Below, piece by piece: positions 26,708 to 35,086 of a stretch of 61,188 bases of DNA. A program made the translations under genes and the position numbers. The stretch comes from an uncultured Planctomycetota bacterium (GTDB taxonomy: Bacteria > Planctomycetota > Planctomycetia > Pirellulales > Thermoguttaceae): assembly GCA_900318195.1 (NCBI GenBank), contig ONJR01000090.1:1-61188 (forward strand). The letters run 5' to 3'. Under the pieces are notes generated by a model. The model was not told where the DNA came from. It was given only the letters and a program-made list of their open reading frames with translations, and searched no databases. The stretch's first letter is position 1. The number at the start of each line of letters is the position of its first letter.

Positions 26708-28345
26708 ATGAATTCATTATATTACGTTGGCATAACAATCGGACCAATTCTCGACACATTTCAAACAGCGACCTTCCCAGCGGCGCTGTGGTTCGCGAGC
26801 AATTTCTTTTCCGACCTTACGCGTCGTCTGTGCGTTAAAATCACCGCGCTCGGGAATGAAAGCACATTCTCCGATTTAACTATCTATTCTCCAAATTTCA
26901 ATTCCGAGAATAACGGTATTTCAAATGATGGAATCGGAAAATATCATGACAGAATCGTCTTTCGCATAAATGCGGATGAAGAGGTATTAAAACAGAGACT
27001 TAATCAGATTATCACTGAAGTCAAAGAGGAATCGCTCGAAAACTTCGACTGTTCAATGCAAGAGAAGAAAACAGAATATGCTTCTTTTCTGAATCGGTAT
27101 TTGCAAATAAACTATTGCCTGATTCCCTGCGAGCGCTTGAATGGCGAGAGTCCAATCCTAAAGTTATCTCCTTACCTCGATTCGCTCGAACTTATGAAAA
27201 CCTTCTGTGCGAACGACAGCGATAATCCATTTGTTAGCATCTTTCTTGACGATCGTTCTAAGGTAAATACTAGAATTAGACAAAGCAAGCTATTCTCTAG
27301 GATTATAGACGATAGTTTTTTAGATCAATTCCTTCTCAGTAGCAGATCAAATTCAGATAAAACGATTCGCGATCTTACCGATATTGCGCTCGGACGCAAT
27401 TATAGCGAAGAATACCGCTCTTCAAAAAAAAGCGTCTACTTCGCCTTAGTTTATGCCGACGGCGATAAAATGGGTAAAACGCTTGAAGCGATCTCGGTCG
27501 ACAAAATACAAGCATTTTCAAAGGCTTGTTTCGAGTATAATAAAGAAGCGGCGAAAGCTGTTGGCGATTTCGGAGGTATGACAATCTACGCAGGCGGGGA
27601 CGACCTACTCTTTTTAGCCCCACTTGAAGGAAACGTCGCCGATGAATCTAGTCGCAAAAGCGTTCGAACAAATATTCTTGGACTATGCGTCAAGCTCAAC
27701 CAAATATTTCAAAACGCACTTCGTAACGACTTGGGCGAGTCGCTTCATCCTATCCCCACGCTATCATTCGGAGTCTCCATCCAGTACTACAAATACCCTC
27801 TGTACGAAGCGTACAATAACGCGCTCAATCTCCTATTCACCGACGCCAAGAGCGCGCCCGGCAAAAACAGCGTCGCGCTCAGACTGCAAAAGCACAGTGG
27901 TCAGTCGACAAAGTTTACAGCGTCTATCGAGAATGAAATTTCAGAGATCATTAAGCTACTGTATTTCCATGACGGTGAGGACGTCAACGCCGTTTCAGGC
28001 GCAATTCAAACGCTAATAACGCACCGAAGATCGATCGCGCTATTACTCCAGAACACAACGACGGCAGAATCAGACAAGAACGCCTTTTTTAATGCATGGA
28101 ACAACTTCTTCGACAACGAAGGTCAAGCGTCAGTGCGTGATTTCACAGATACTGTTGCAAACTTTGTATTAAATCTCAAGCTTAGTGAAGACGTTCGGAT
28201 TAGTGAATTATCCGGAAAAGATAAACCAGACCCGGAAAAAGCGAAAAAGACGCAAAAACGCCAAGCGTACGGTCTCGATAAAGTAATCGCGATACTCCAG
28301 TACCGCAAATTCCTCCTTGAGAAGAAAGGAGAAGACGATGCCTGA
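26708..28345 (+). CDS. cas10: Cas10/Cmr2 with cyclase GGDD but no HD nuclease
   Basis: A 545-residue large subunit of the Cmr complex. It starts directly with MNSLYYVGITIGPILDTFQT, the beginning of the first palm-type domain, so the N-terminal HD DNase domain of many Cas10 proteins is absent. Metal and nucleotide motifs are present: Y249-ADGDKMG and the GGDD at 296-299 within IYAGGDDLLFLAPL. GGDD makes signalling nucleotides when target RNA is bound. The HD-less form with an adjacent CorA-like protein matches the Bacteroides fragilis type III-B arrangement, where Cas10 joins ATP to S-adenosylmethionine to give SAM-AMP. That this enzyme does the same is inference; cyclic oligoadenylate is the alternative. 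Confidence 0.93.
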   Translation: MNSLYYVGITIGPILDTFQTATFPAALWFASNFFSDLTRRLCVKITALGNESTFSDLTIYSPNFNSENNGISNDGIGKYHDRIVFRINADEEVLKQRLNQIITEVKEESLENFDCSMQEKKTEYASFLNRYLQINYCLIPCERLNGESPILKLSPYLDSLELMKTFCANDSDNPFVSIFLDDRSKVNTRIRQSKLFSRIIDDSFLDQFLLSSRSNSDKTIRDLTDIALGRNYSEEYRSSKKSVYFALVYADGDKMGKTLEAISVDKIQAFSKACFEYNKEAAKAVGDFGGMTIYAGGDDLLFLAPLEGNVADESSRKSVRTNILGLCVKLNQIFQNALRNDLGESLHPIPTLSFGVSIQYYKYPLYEAYNNALNLLFTDAKSAPGKNSVALRLQKHSGQSTKFTASIENEISEIIKLLYFHDGEDVNAVSGAIQTLITHRRSIALLLQNTTTAESDKNAFFNAWNNFFDNEGQASVRDFTDTVANFVLNLKLSEDVRISELSGKDKPDPEKAKKTQKRQAYGLDKVIAILQYRKFLLEKKGEDDA

Positions 28346-29501
28346 GTCTGAAAAACCTACTCAAAGCTACCTTGTTACAATGCGACCGCTCGAGCCTTAT
28401 ACCTTCGGAACGGAGCAGAATATCGCCTATCCAGGCGACAATGTGCAAGGCAGAAAGAATTCATACTACGTCGGAACGAATCTTTACCCTGAACAGACAA
28501 CTATCCTCGGGTTGATTCGATACCTAATCCTTATGGAAAACGGAAAACTTCGAACCGACAAGAGGTATGACGATAGCGCTCGGAAGGAAATTGCTAATTT
28601 AATCGGCGAGAATAGCTTTTCTTTCGGGGAGAACGTCGAAAAGAACGACAACGCCCCTCTGCGGTTCGGACGCATCAAAAGGATTTCTCCTCTCTTTGCA
28701 ATGATTGGAGAAGGTGAAGAAAGCCACACGCTAATAAGGGTTCCGGCATTCTTTACCGATAACGGTGAACTGCTCCAGTTCGATTCGAAAGCGATAATAA
28801 CCAACTGGGGCGAGTTGACACTACCCTCAAACTACAATCCTAAAAGCGGTCTGAAATCAGGGTTGTTCGACCTGAATGTAAAAGCCATTCGGGCTCAGTA
28901 CTATTATGAGACCGAGAAAGATCCAGACGGCAATACTCTGACTGTCGATCCGTCCCAATCGGGTCTCTTCAAAAAAACGAGCTTCGTCGGAATTAACAAG
29001 CAACTTCGAGACGACGGATTCTTCAGGCGCGAAACCGTTATGCCGATCGATTCAACCTTCCGGTTCGCCGTCTATGTGGAGTTGGAGGAGTTGGAGGGGG
29101 AAATCATTCCGACAAAATGCGTCGCCTACATGGGTAAAAGAAAGAGCGCGTTCCTAATCGAAAGCAAGCAAGTATCAGAAGCCAACGGGATGAAGAAACT
29201 GGAAAAGGATATTAAAGTCGCCTTCCAAGAAGAGCGGTACCAAGGCTGGAACTACGCTTTTTCCGACCTACTAATCAAGCCCGAAGCAACTTATTCAGAC
29301 TTCTGTGTCGTCGAACGCAAATCGCTCCGAAATTTATCGACTTCCTTGGAAAACGGTACGATCTCGCTTTCACCAACGCTAACGCACCTCGCTCGAGCGG
29401 GAAGCGTCTTTAGAGGAACGATCGAGAACTTAAAAGAGAACGTCGTAAAAGAAGACGCAATCGCGGAACTCATTGGATACAACCATATCATTACATTCTA
29501 A
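28338..29501 (+). CDS. cmr3: Cmr3-family RAMP protein
   Basis: The start at ATG 28338 has AAAGGAGA just before it and overlaps the end of cas10 by eight bases; the longer frame would begin with TTG at 28317. The 387-residue protein opens with the family pattern VTMRPLEPYTFGTEQNIAYP, equivalent to the 'PLE.L.FR.G.PF' opening of Cmr3, followed by NLYPEQTTILGLIRYL. The RAMP Gly-rich region is less clear (RYQGWNYAFSDLLIKPEATY). Cmr3 binds the 5' tag of the crRNA and sits beside Cas10 in the complex. The next gene starts 12 bases downstream. Confidence 0.88.
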   Translation: MPESEKPTQSYLVTMRPLEPYTFGTEQNIAYPGDNVQGRKNSYYVGTNLYPEQTTILGLIRYLILMENGKLRTDKRYDDSARKEIANLIGENSFSFGENVEKNDNAPLRFGRIKRISPLFAMIGEGEESHTLIRVPAFFTDNGELLQFDSKAIITNWGELTLPSNYNPKSGLKSGLFDLNVKAIRAQYYYETEKDPDGNTLTVDPSQSGLFKKTSFVGINKQLRDDGFFRRETVMPIDSTFRFAVYVELEELEGEIIPTKCVAYMGKRKSAFLIESKQVSEANGMKKLEKDIKVAFQEERYQGWNYAFSDLLIKPEATYSDFCVVERKSLRNLSTSLENGTISLSPTLTHLARAGSVFRGTIENLKENVVKEDAIAELIGYNHIITF

Positions 29502-29513
29502 AAAGGAGACGCC

Positions 29514-30335
29514 ATGAGCGCTATTATCGTCGTTTTAAAGTGCCTCACGAATATGCACGTCGGCAATGGCGAGGTGAATTACAATATTATCGACAACGAA
29601 GTCGAGCACGATCCAGTTACTGGGTACCCTACGATTAATTCGTCTGGGGTAAAGGGAGCGTTGCGCGAGTTTCTGACTTCGAGTTTGAATGAGAACGAGA
29701 TTGCGGAGATCTTCGGAGGAAGAGTGAGCAAAGAGACAACGGGGCACGCGACTCAACAGGGTAACGCGCCGCAACAGGGAAAATTAAAATTTCTACCTGC
29801 TAATATGCTCGCCATTCCGTTCAGGGCGTCTTCGGGTAGAAAGCCGTACTATAAGATTACCACGCCGTCTTCATTGAAGAGATTCAATGACGCAATAGAT
29901 CTTTTCGATATCGCCCCTGATAAAAAGATGGTTAAAGAGTCTTATACAAACATTCCACCTGGAATAGAAGGGTATACGTTACCCAATCAAGAGCCAGTAG
30001 ACGGCAAGTACAGTCTCGAAAGACTTGGCGCCCATTTCACAGGAATGTACGCCTATCCCATCGAAGACGAGGTGTTCAGAAGCCTTGCATTACCCGTGCT
30101 CGCTAGGAACTGTTTGGAAGATGGAAGGAGTTGCAACTTGTGGTACGAAGAGGTTGTTCCACATAAGAGTGTTTTCTATTTTCCAGTCGTTACCGAAGAC
30201 GTCAATAACAAATGGCTCGCGAGATTAACCGCAACGCTTGAAGGTAAAGTCGTGCAATTTGGTGGAAACGCATCGATCGGTTACGGACTTTGCAAAGTTT
30301 CAATTTTGCAAGGCGCGTCAATTCAAACTAAGTAA
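29514..30335 (+). CDS. cmr4: Cmr4, backbone RNase subunit
   Basis: A 273-residue RAMP with an AAAAGGAG site. The opening, VLKCLTNMHVGNGEVNYNII, and the following DNEVEHDPVTGYPTINSSGV then KGALREFL, match Cmr4 (LHVG.G...D...RD..TG.P.I.GSS.KGALR). Asp27, in the loop after NIID, corresponds in position to the catalytic Asp near residue 26 in known Cmr4 proteins, so target-RNA cleavage at six-base steps is expected to work. A Gly-rich C-terminus (GGNASIGYGLCKV) completes the RAMP fold. Cmr4 forms the repeated backbone of the complex along the crRNA. Confidence 0.92.
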   Translation: MSAIIVVLKCLTNMHVGNGEVNYNIIDNEVEHDPVTGYPTINSSGVKGALREFLTSSLNENEIAEIFGGRVSKETTGHATQQGNAPQQGKLKFLPANMLAIPFRASSGRKPYYKITTPSSLKRFNDAIDLFDIAPDKKMVKESYTNIPPGIEGYTLPNQEPVDGKYSLERLGAHFTGMYAYPIEDEVFRSLALPVLARNCLEDGRSCNLWYEEVVPHKSVFYFPVVTEDVNNKWLARLTATLEGKVVQFGGNASIGYGLCKVSILQGASIQTK

Positions 30336-30347
30336 ATTGGAGATAAT

Positions 30348-31061
30348 ATGAGTAAAAGAATAATAGAAGCTGAGCTGGAAGTAGCGTATAAAGCGGTCAA
30401 GACAGTCTTCATTAAAGAGAGAATCGACGATAATAACGATTGTTTCGATACATTTTTTGGGCGGCGTACGGTAAGTAATAGAACGAACGTGGCGTCGGCG
30501 GTAGAATTGTTCCCAAACGAGGAAGATCGTATAATTAATGCTTCTTTTCGCGGACAGATTTCGGCATTCGGAGCAGCCGTCGCAACCAACTCGCTCGCGC
30601 CTAGTATCGCTTTTTACTGCCATCAAGGTAATGCGTCGGTAAATCGAAAGTTAATTTTATATGCTGTCGACGAGATCCTCTCCGCAAGCGTATCTGTTTT
30701 CAACCGAATTAGAACAGGATACGGGGAAAATAAACCAAGTGAAAACAGTCCTGAGCTACGTCTTTTCAAGTTCGCCGGTATCGAAGCTAAGAAGATCGAA
30801 TTTAGGGAAAGAGCAGAAGAGGCGAGATTACGTCAGAGAGCAAAAGAGGAGGCAGACCAAGGTCGAATTCAAAGACAAGAACAATTGAACAATGAAGCAA
30901 ATATCCATAAAGATAATGCTTCATTACAAGAAAGAGTTTCGAAATGGCAAGAGATTAATGCCAAAAGCGAAATTTTGAATGCTATTACTGCATTAAAACT
31001 CGCATTACAACTTTTCCCTTTAATAAATTCTAACGACGTCCAACAAAATGGTCAGGAGTAA
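30348..31061 (+). CDS. cmr5: Cmr5 with a coiled-coil insertion
   Basis: A 237-residue helical protein, well above the usual 120-170 of Cmr5. The core pattern is present: NASFRGQISAFGAAVATNSL with APSIAFYCHQG, then, near the end, ILNAITALKLALQLFPL, as in the 'ALEAL.WL...A' final helix. Between about residues 145 and 205 is an insertion of charged, heptad-like sequence (EFRERAEEARLRQRAKEEAD, KDNASLQERVSKWQEINA). Cmr5 lines the complex as minor backbone. The stop codon overlaps the start of cmr6 by one base. Confidence 0.8.
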   Translation: MSKRIIEAELEVAYKAVKTVFIKERIDDNNDCFDTFFGRRTVSNRTNVASAVELFPNEEDRIINASFRGQISAFGAAVATNSLAPSIAFYCHQGNASVNRKLILYAVDEILSASVSVFNRIRTGYGENKPSENSPELRLFKFAGIEAKKIEFRERAEEARLRQRAKEEADQGRIQRQEQLNNEANIHKDNASLQERVSKWQEINAKSEILNAITALKLALQLFPLINSNDVQQNGQE

Positions 31062-31861
31062 TGAAAATGCCGAGGTCGGTAAACCTAAATTATATATACA
31101 ATGTCGAGTACTATAACACGTTCTTTGCGGAAGGCAACGTCAATGACTACAATTTGAGCATCTTCAAATCGAAACTGGTCGCATTCCCACAAGATGAATG
31201 GGGGAATATCCCAGGATTTTCATCCTTCACTTTAATGACGAGTTATCCCGGGCTTCTCATGGGAGTAGGTGGATTGCACGAAGTGAAAGATCCCGAGAAT
31301 ATCGAAAAAGAAGTTGACGACTTCATTAAAATGGGTTTCTCTTTCGATTTCGTCACCGGAAATCCATATCTTCCTGGATCTTCTTTAAAAGGAATATTGA
31401 GAAGTTACTTTCCGAAAGGAAATAATGATAGCGATCGTGAAACGATTATCAAAACACTCCTTGGAGTTGATAAGGACGAAGACTTTAATGTTATCGAGTT
31501 TGGAAAAACTATTTTCGGAACAAAAAAACGCGAAAACAATTGCTCCTCGAACGCTGTTTTCTTAGGCGCATATCCTACAGACAGAAAAAGCGAGAAAAAG
31601 ATTGTGATTCCAATTGCTGAGGATTATATAACGCCTCATCCGATGAATCAATTCGATGAACCCAATCCAATTAAAATCATCAAAGTTGCTCCTGGCGTCA
31701 AGTTTGACTTTTGTTTTGCGTTACAGGATTTTCAATACCAGTCGAGCGATAATAATACGCGTATAATACCGGTAGCGAAAATACTTTCTCTGTTTGAGTC
31801 TCTTGTCAAGCTCTACGGCGTCGGCGCTAAGACAAACGTCGGATACGGTCGATTCAGATAA
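31061..31861 (+). CDS. cmr6: Cmr6-family RAMP protein
   Basis: A 266-residue RAMP with the family signature TGNPYLPGSSLKGILRSYFP at about 100-119 and a C-terminal Gly-rich loop, VKLYGVGAKTNVGYGRFR. These match Cmr6, the subunit at the crRNA 3' end. AGGAGT is upstream, and translation probably couples with cmr5. It is the last gene of the AT-rich block; composition changes to the resident CGCG style within the next gene, 53 bases away. Confidence 0.9.
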   Translation: MKMPRSVNLNYIYNVEYYNTFFAEGNVNDYNLSIFKSKLVAFPQDEWGNIPGFSSFTLMTSYPGLLMGVGGLHEVKDPENIEKEVDDFIKMGFSFDFVTGNPYLPGSSLKGILRSYFPKGNNDSDRETIIKTLLGVDKDEDFNVIEFGKTIFGTKKRENNCSSNAVFLGAYPTDRKSEKKIVIPIAEDYITPHPMNQFDEPNPIKIIKVAPGVKFDFCFALQDFQYQSSDNNTRIIPVAKILSLFESLVKLYGVGAKTNVGYGRFR

Positions 31862-31914
31862 CGTTATTCAAAATTGCAACTATCGTAATCACACGCAAAC
31901 AAAGGAGCGCAATC

Positions 31915-33906
31915 ATGTCGCAAGATGAAAAACTATCGACCGAAAAACCAACAGAACCCGAGACTACGTCTAGCGCGCAGACTGAAAATAAGCCGTCCGA
32001 ATTCCACTCCAAATACGTCGACGTCCTCGTCTGGCCATTCGAGGTACCGGCGTTTAAAGAAGAGCCCAACAATGTAAAAACATTCTGCGCCGAGCTCGTC
32101 AATCGCGGCTGGCACAAGCGCGAGCTATGGCGCGGACGCGAGCCGGACTTTAGTATGCTACAGTATTTCAACGCCGCGACAAGACAGATTTACCCGACAT
32201 TGGAAGCGGGCGCCGTCAGCGACGACAATAGCAAAATCGACCAATGCGTCCTCTTCAAGTACTTCGCCGACGACGCGGAGTTTGAACGCCAGGGCTGGAA
32301 ATACCACGTTAAAAAAGGCGATTCTGAGTTTGACTGGACCGTTCTCGCCGTCGAGTTACAGATCTACCCGAGCGGAATAGGACTGCTCGTTATCAAGGTG
32401 TGTTCCGACGCGCTGTGCAAAGACCAAGACAAAGATAAGGCGAGCAAACACGAAGATGCGTTCGCGTTTAACGACTACGCGCGCCGTATCTCAATGCCCT
32501 ACGTACCCGGTGGGAAGGACGATTGCGGTAGTTGCGCGGAAGAAATAGGGATCGTCTTTAACGGTTACGACGCCGCTGAAGATAAAACCCGATTTGTTCG
32601 CAATTTTAAGGATGAAGTCAACCGATACGTCGACGCCCAAGGCGACGAAGCAAAGATCGACAAACTTGGTTCGATACTCGCTCGACCGGCGCGCTTCCTT
32701 TCCGAACTCGTCTATCACAATTTCGAAAATATCGCAAGCCTGGATTTAACGGAAGAGGAAAAGACGCGCGGCATTGCAACCGGTCGCATGAACTTGCGCG
32801 GGTTCTCTGACGACCGAATGTTCCTCATCGCGCTCTATCGGGATAATGAGCGATCGAAGCAACTTGCGAACGGCGGCTATCGCTTTGATTGTGAATTAAC
32901 GAAGGAAGCGCGCACGATTCGAAGCGAAGTCTCGACTTTTCGCAACGAATTTAGCGCTAAGGTCGACGAAGTTGTCGCGCTGATGAACGACGAGCATGCT
33001 CCGACTCAATCTTCACACGCAATTAGCGCTACAATGGCGAATAAGAAAGTATTTATCGATTGGCTCTTCGCGCTATTCTTCGTCGATAATAATCCGCAAG
33101 AACCTACGTGCCATGACGCTCCAACCATGACGCGACTTCTCGAACAGGTTAGCTATCCTCGGTGGGCAGATTATGGCACAATTTACGGCATAACGAACTA
33201 TTCAATGGTATGCCTCGCCGATGAGAAGCCAGGAACCTACTACCCCGTCGTCAAGCCGTTCCTCTATCATTACACGTACATGGCGTGCCTTGTCTATGCG
33301 CAACGCCTCAGCCTAATGCTATTTGAAAAGCGCGCTAAGAGACTCGCTAACGTCTTGGCAAAGATTAACGATCATGACAATAGATCTGATTCTAACGAAA
33401 AGAGAATGACGGAAAAAGAAACAACGGAAAAAACATTACGTTTTTATCGTTCTTACGTTAGTTTCAACGCGTCCTATATGCTAACGGAACTTACGCCGCA
33501 GGATCAGGGTATCGAGATTTACCAACTTCTGCAAAAGTCTCTATTGGTGAATCAGGAGAAGCAGTCGTTAGATCAAACGCTTCGCGCGCTACGCGACGTC
33601 GCAGAGGCTAGGCGTGAGAGAATTATGCAGCAAGAAAGGGAAAAAACAGAGGAAGAGCGAAGCAAATTTGAGAAGTATATTAAAAGAATAGGTTTTCTAT
33701 TAACCGTCGTAGTCGGCGGAATGCAAGTCATCTTTGCCGTCGTTCCTGAAGCGTGGACGGGTTGGCAAAAACAATGGTGGTATCATTTAGCATGGGAATT
33801 TACAGGGGTAATATTAATCATCTTGGGATGTGAGCTTCTTTACCGCTTGGGCGCATTTCCTTGTTTAAATCCTCATGGCTCGCAAAAAGAATCAACCACT
33901 AAATAA
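31915..33906 (+). CDS. CorA-like membrane protein, likely CRISPR-associated effector
   Basis: A 663-residue protein with AAAGGAG upstream. Residues 1-35 are Ser/Thr/Glu-rich and probably disordered. A large soluble region follows, then a charged helix (RALRDVAEARRERIMQQERE) leading to two transmembrane helices at the C-terminus (IGFLLTVVVGGMQVIFAVV and WEFTGVILIILGCELLY). A long cytosolic domain plus two C-terminal helices is the CorA plan. At the first helix it reads GGMQ where magnesium transporters have YGMN, so ion selectivity may differ. CorA-like proteins placed after cmr genes act as membrane effectors opened by SAM-AMP in Bacteroides fragilis; here the role is inferred from place and shape. 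No similarity search was made. Confidence 0.75.
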   Translation: MSQDEKLSTEKPTEPETTSSAQTENKPSEFHSKYVDVLVWPFEVPAFKEEPNNVKTFCAELVNRGWHKRELWRGREPDFSMLQYFNAATRQIYPTLEAGAVSDDNSKIDQCVLFKYFADDAEFERQGWKYHVKKGDSEFDWTVLAVELQIYPSGIGLLVIKVCSDALCKDQDKDKASKHEDAFAFNDYARRISMPYVPGGKDDCGSCAEEIGIVFNGYDAAEDKTRFVRNFKDEVNRYVDAQGDEAKIDKLGSILARPARFLSELVYHNFENIASLDLTEEEKTRGIATGRMNLRGFSDDRMFLIALYRDNERSKQLANGGYRFDCELTKEARTIRSEVSTFRNEFSAKVDEVVALMNDEHAPTQSSHAISATMANKKVFIDWLFALFFVDNNPQEPTCHDAPTMTRLLEQVSYPRWADYGTIYGITNYSMVCLADEKPGTYYPVVKPFLYHYTYMACLVYAQRLSLMLFEKRAKRLANVLAKINDHDNRSDSNEKRMTEKETTEKTLRFYRSYVSFNASYMLTELTPQDQGIEIYQLLQKSLLVNQEKQSLDQTLRALRDVAEARRERIMQQEREKTEEERSKFEKYIKRIGFLLTVVVGGMQVIFAVVPEAWTGWQKQWWYHLAWEFTGVILIILGCELLYRLGAFPCLNPHGSQKESTTK

Positions 33907-33907
33907 T

Positions 33908-34300
33908 ATGTCCTCTCCAACCCTCCCCGCCTACCCCACGTTCCGCTGGACGCTCACGCTCGGCGTAACGCCCGGATACAATCTCGACGCTCAGACGCCC
34001 CCCGACCTGAATGCGATCGGGGCTTCGTACCAGCGTATCGCTCAAGCCGTTTACGCGAGCTCAGGCGTATACGTCTCGGCGACGCTTGCGGAGTCGCGCG
34101 CGCTGTATTCACGCGACTGGGGCTGTCCGGAAGGCGGCGAGCTGACGGTAACCTTTTCTGGCAGTTGCAATTTATCCTTTGCCGAGCCGGACGCATATCG
34201 CGCGGCGCTCGAGCAGGTAGCGCGCGCGCTGAAGGCGGAGTTCCGGCAGGAGACGGCGCTACTGGAGCTCACGCCCTGCGAGACGGTATATTACAAGTAG
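33908..34300 (+). CDS. Small alpha/beta protein beside corA; candidate SAM-AMP lyase-like
   Basis: The start at 33908 is two bases after the corA stop, so translation is probably coupled; a start at 33875 would overlap corA. The 130-residue protein has a ferredoxin-like order: strand (RWTLTLGVTP), helix (PDLNAIGASYQRIAQAVYAS), strand (GVYVSATLAES), strand (GGELTVTFSG), helix (DAYRAALEQVARALKAEF), strand (ETALLELTPCETVYY). Phage T3-type SAM lyase, as I recall it, has the same order with GLYGSVE, EEKTVRV and a helix before a final strand; Glu78 here aligns with the Glu before TVRV, linked to catalysis. CorA systems are known to carry SAM-AMP-degrading enzymes (NrN or lyase). This is a hypothesis from a few positions; a new small Cas accessory is the alternative. 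Confidence 0.45.
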   Translation: MSSPTLPAYPTFRWTLTLGVTPGYNLDAQTPPDLNAIGASYQRIAQAVYASSGVYVSATLAESRALYSRDWGCPEGGELTVTFSGSCNLSFAEPDAYRAALEQVARALKAEFRQETALLELTPCETVYYK

Positions 34301-34345
34301 CGTAGTAGTTCATTGTCGAATACCAAGTAGAAAGGAGCGCGGCTA

Positions 34346-35086
34346 ATGCAGGCGCTAACGATACTATTCAACGCGCCGGGCGCAGAGATTCCGGTGAATT
34401 ACCAGCATGGCGTTCAGAGTATGCTCTACGAGTTCGCGCGACCGGCGGACGCGTCCGGCGAACGTTGGCACGACGGCGGCGCGAGCTACGGCAAGCGTCG
34501 CTTTAAGCTCTTCGTCTTCAGTATGCTACGCGGCAACTTTAAATTAGCTGATCGCCGCTTGCGATTTGAGTCGACAATACAGCTTGACGTTCGTAGCGTC
34601 GACGACGAGTTTATCGACGCGCTAGCGAACGCGCTTTATCCAAACAGAACGGCGAATCTACTCGGCGCCGAACTGCGCGTTGCGAGCGTAACGCGTAGCG
34701 CGCCGGTTATCGACGCGGATCTGGTAACAATCCTAGCGCGATCGCCAATTGTTGCGCGCCAGACGCTCAACGACGGACGTTCTCGTTTCTTTACGCCGCA
34801 GGATCCGGAATTCGCGCCTTACGTAGACGGGAACTTCCGGCGCAAGTACGCGTCGTTCACAAACACGACGCCTGATTCAGGAATAACGCTCGCGCCGCTC
34901 AACGTTACGGCGCGCAATAAGGTTGTAACGCGTTTTAAAGACGTCTATATTACAGGCTGGAAGGGTCAGTACGCGCTTTCGGGACGACCGGAGTATTTAA
35001 ACTTCCTACTCTATAGCGGCTTGGGCTCGTCGAATTCAGCGGGATTTGGCTACTTCGACGTTATGGAGACGAACGCGTCAGAATGA
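34346..35086 (+). CDS. cas6: Cas6 crRNA-processing endoribonuclease
   Basis: A 246-residue RAMP-fold protein with GAAAGGAG before the ATG. The opening, FNAPGAEIPVNYQHGVQSML, fits Cas6 (IP.NY.....L), with His21 as possible general base near the N-terminus. The family Gly-rich loop, SGLGSSNSAGFGYFDV, is near the C-terminus. Cas6 cuts the array transcript within each repeat to leave an 8-base 5' tag, here ATTGATAC. Its stop overlaps the RT-Cas1 start by four bases (ATGA). Composition is of the resident CGCG-rich type. Confidence 0.92.
   Translation: MQALTILFNAPGAEIPVNYQHGVQSMLYEFARPADASGERWHDGGASYGKRRFKLFVFSMLRGNFKLADRRLRFESTIQLDVRSVDDEFIDALANALYPNRTANLLGAELRVASVTRSAPVIDADLVTILARSPIVARQTLNDGRSRFFTPQDPEFAPYVDGNFRRKYASFTNTTPDSGITLAPLNVTARNKVVTRFKDVYITGWKGQYALSGRPEYLNFLLYSGLGSSNSAGFGYFDVMETNASE

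Noticed and set aside
26708..27000. HD nuclease motif in Cas10
   Set aside because: The protein starts directly at the palm-like domain; no paired His-Asp motif is present in the first 100 residues.
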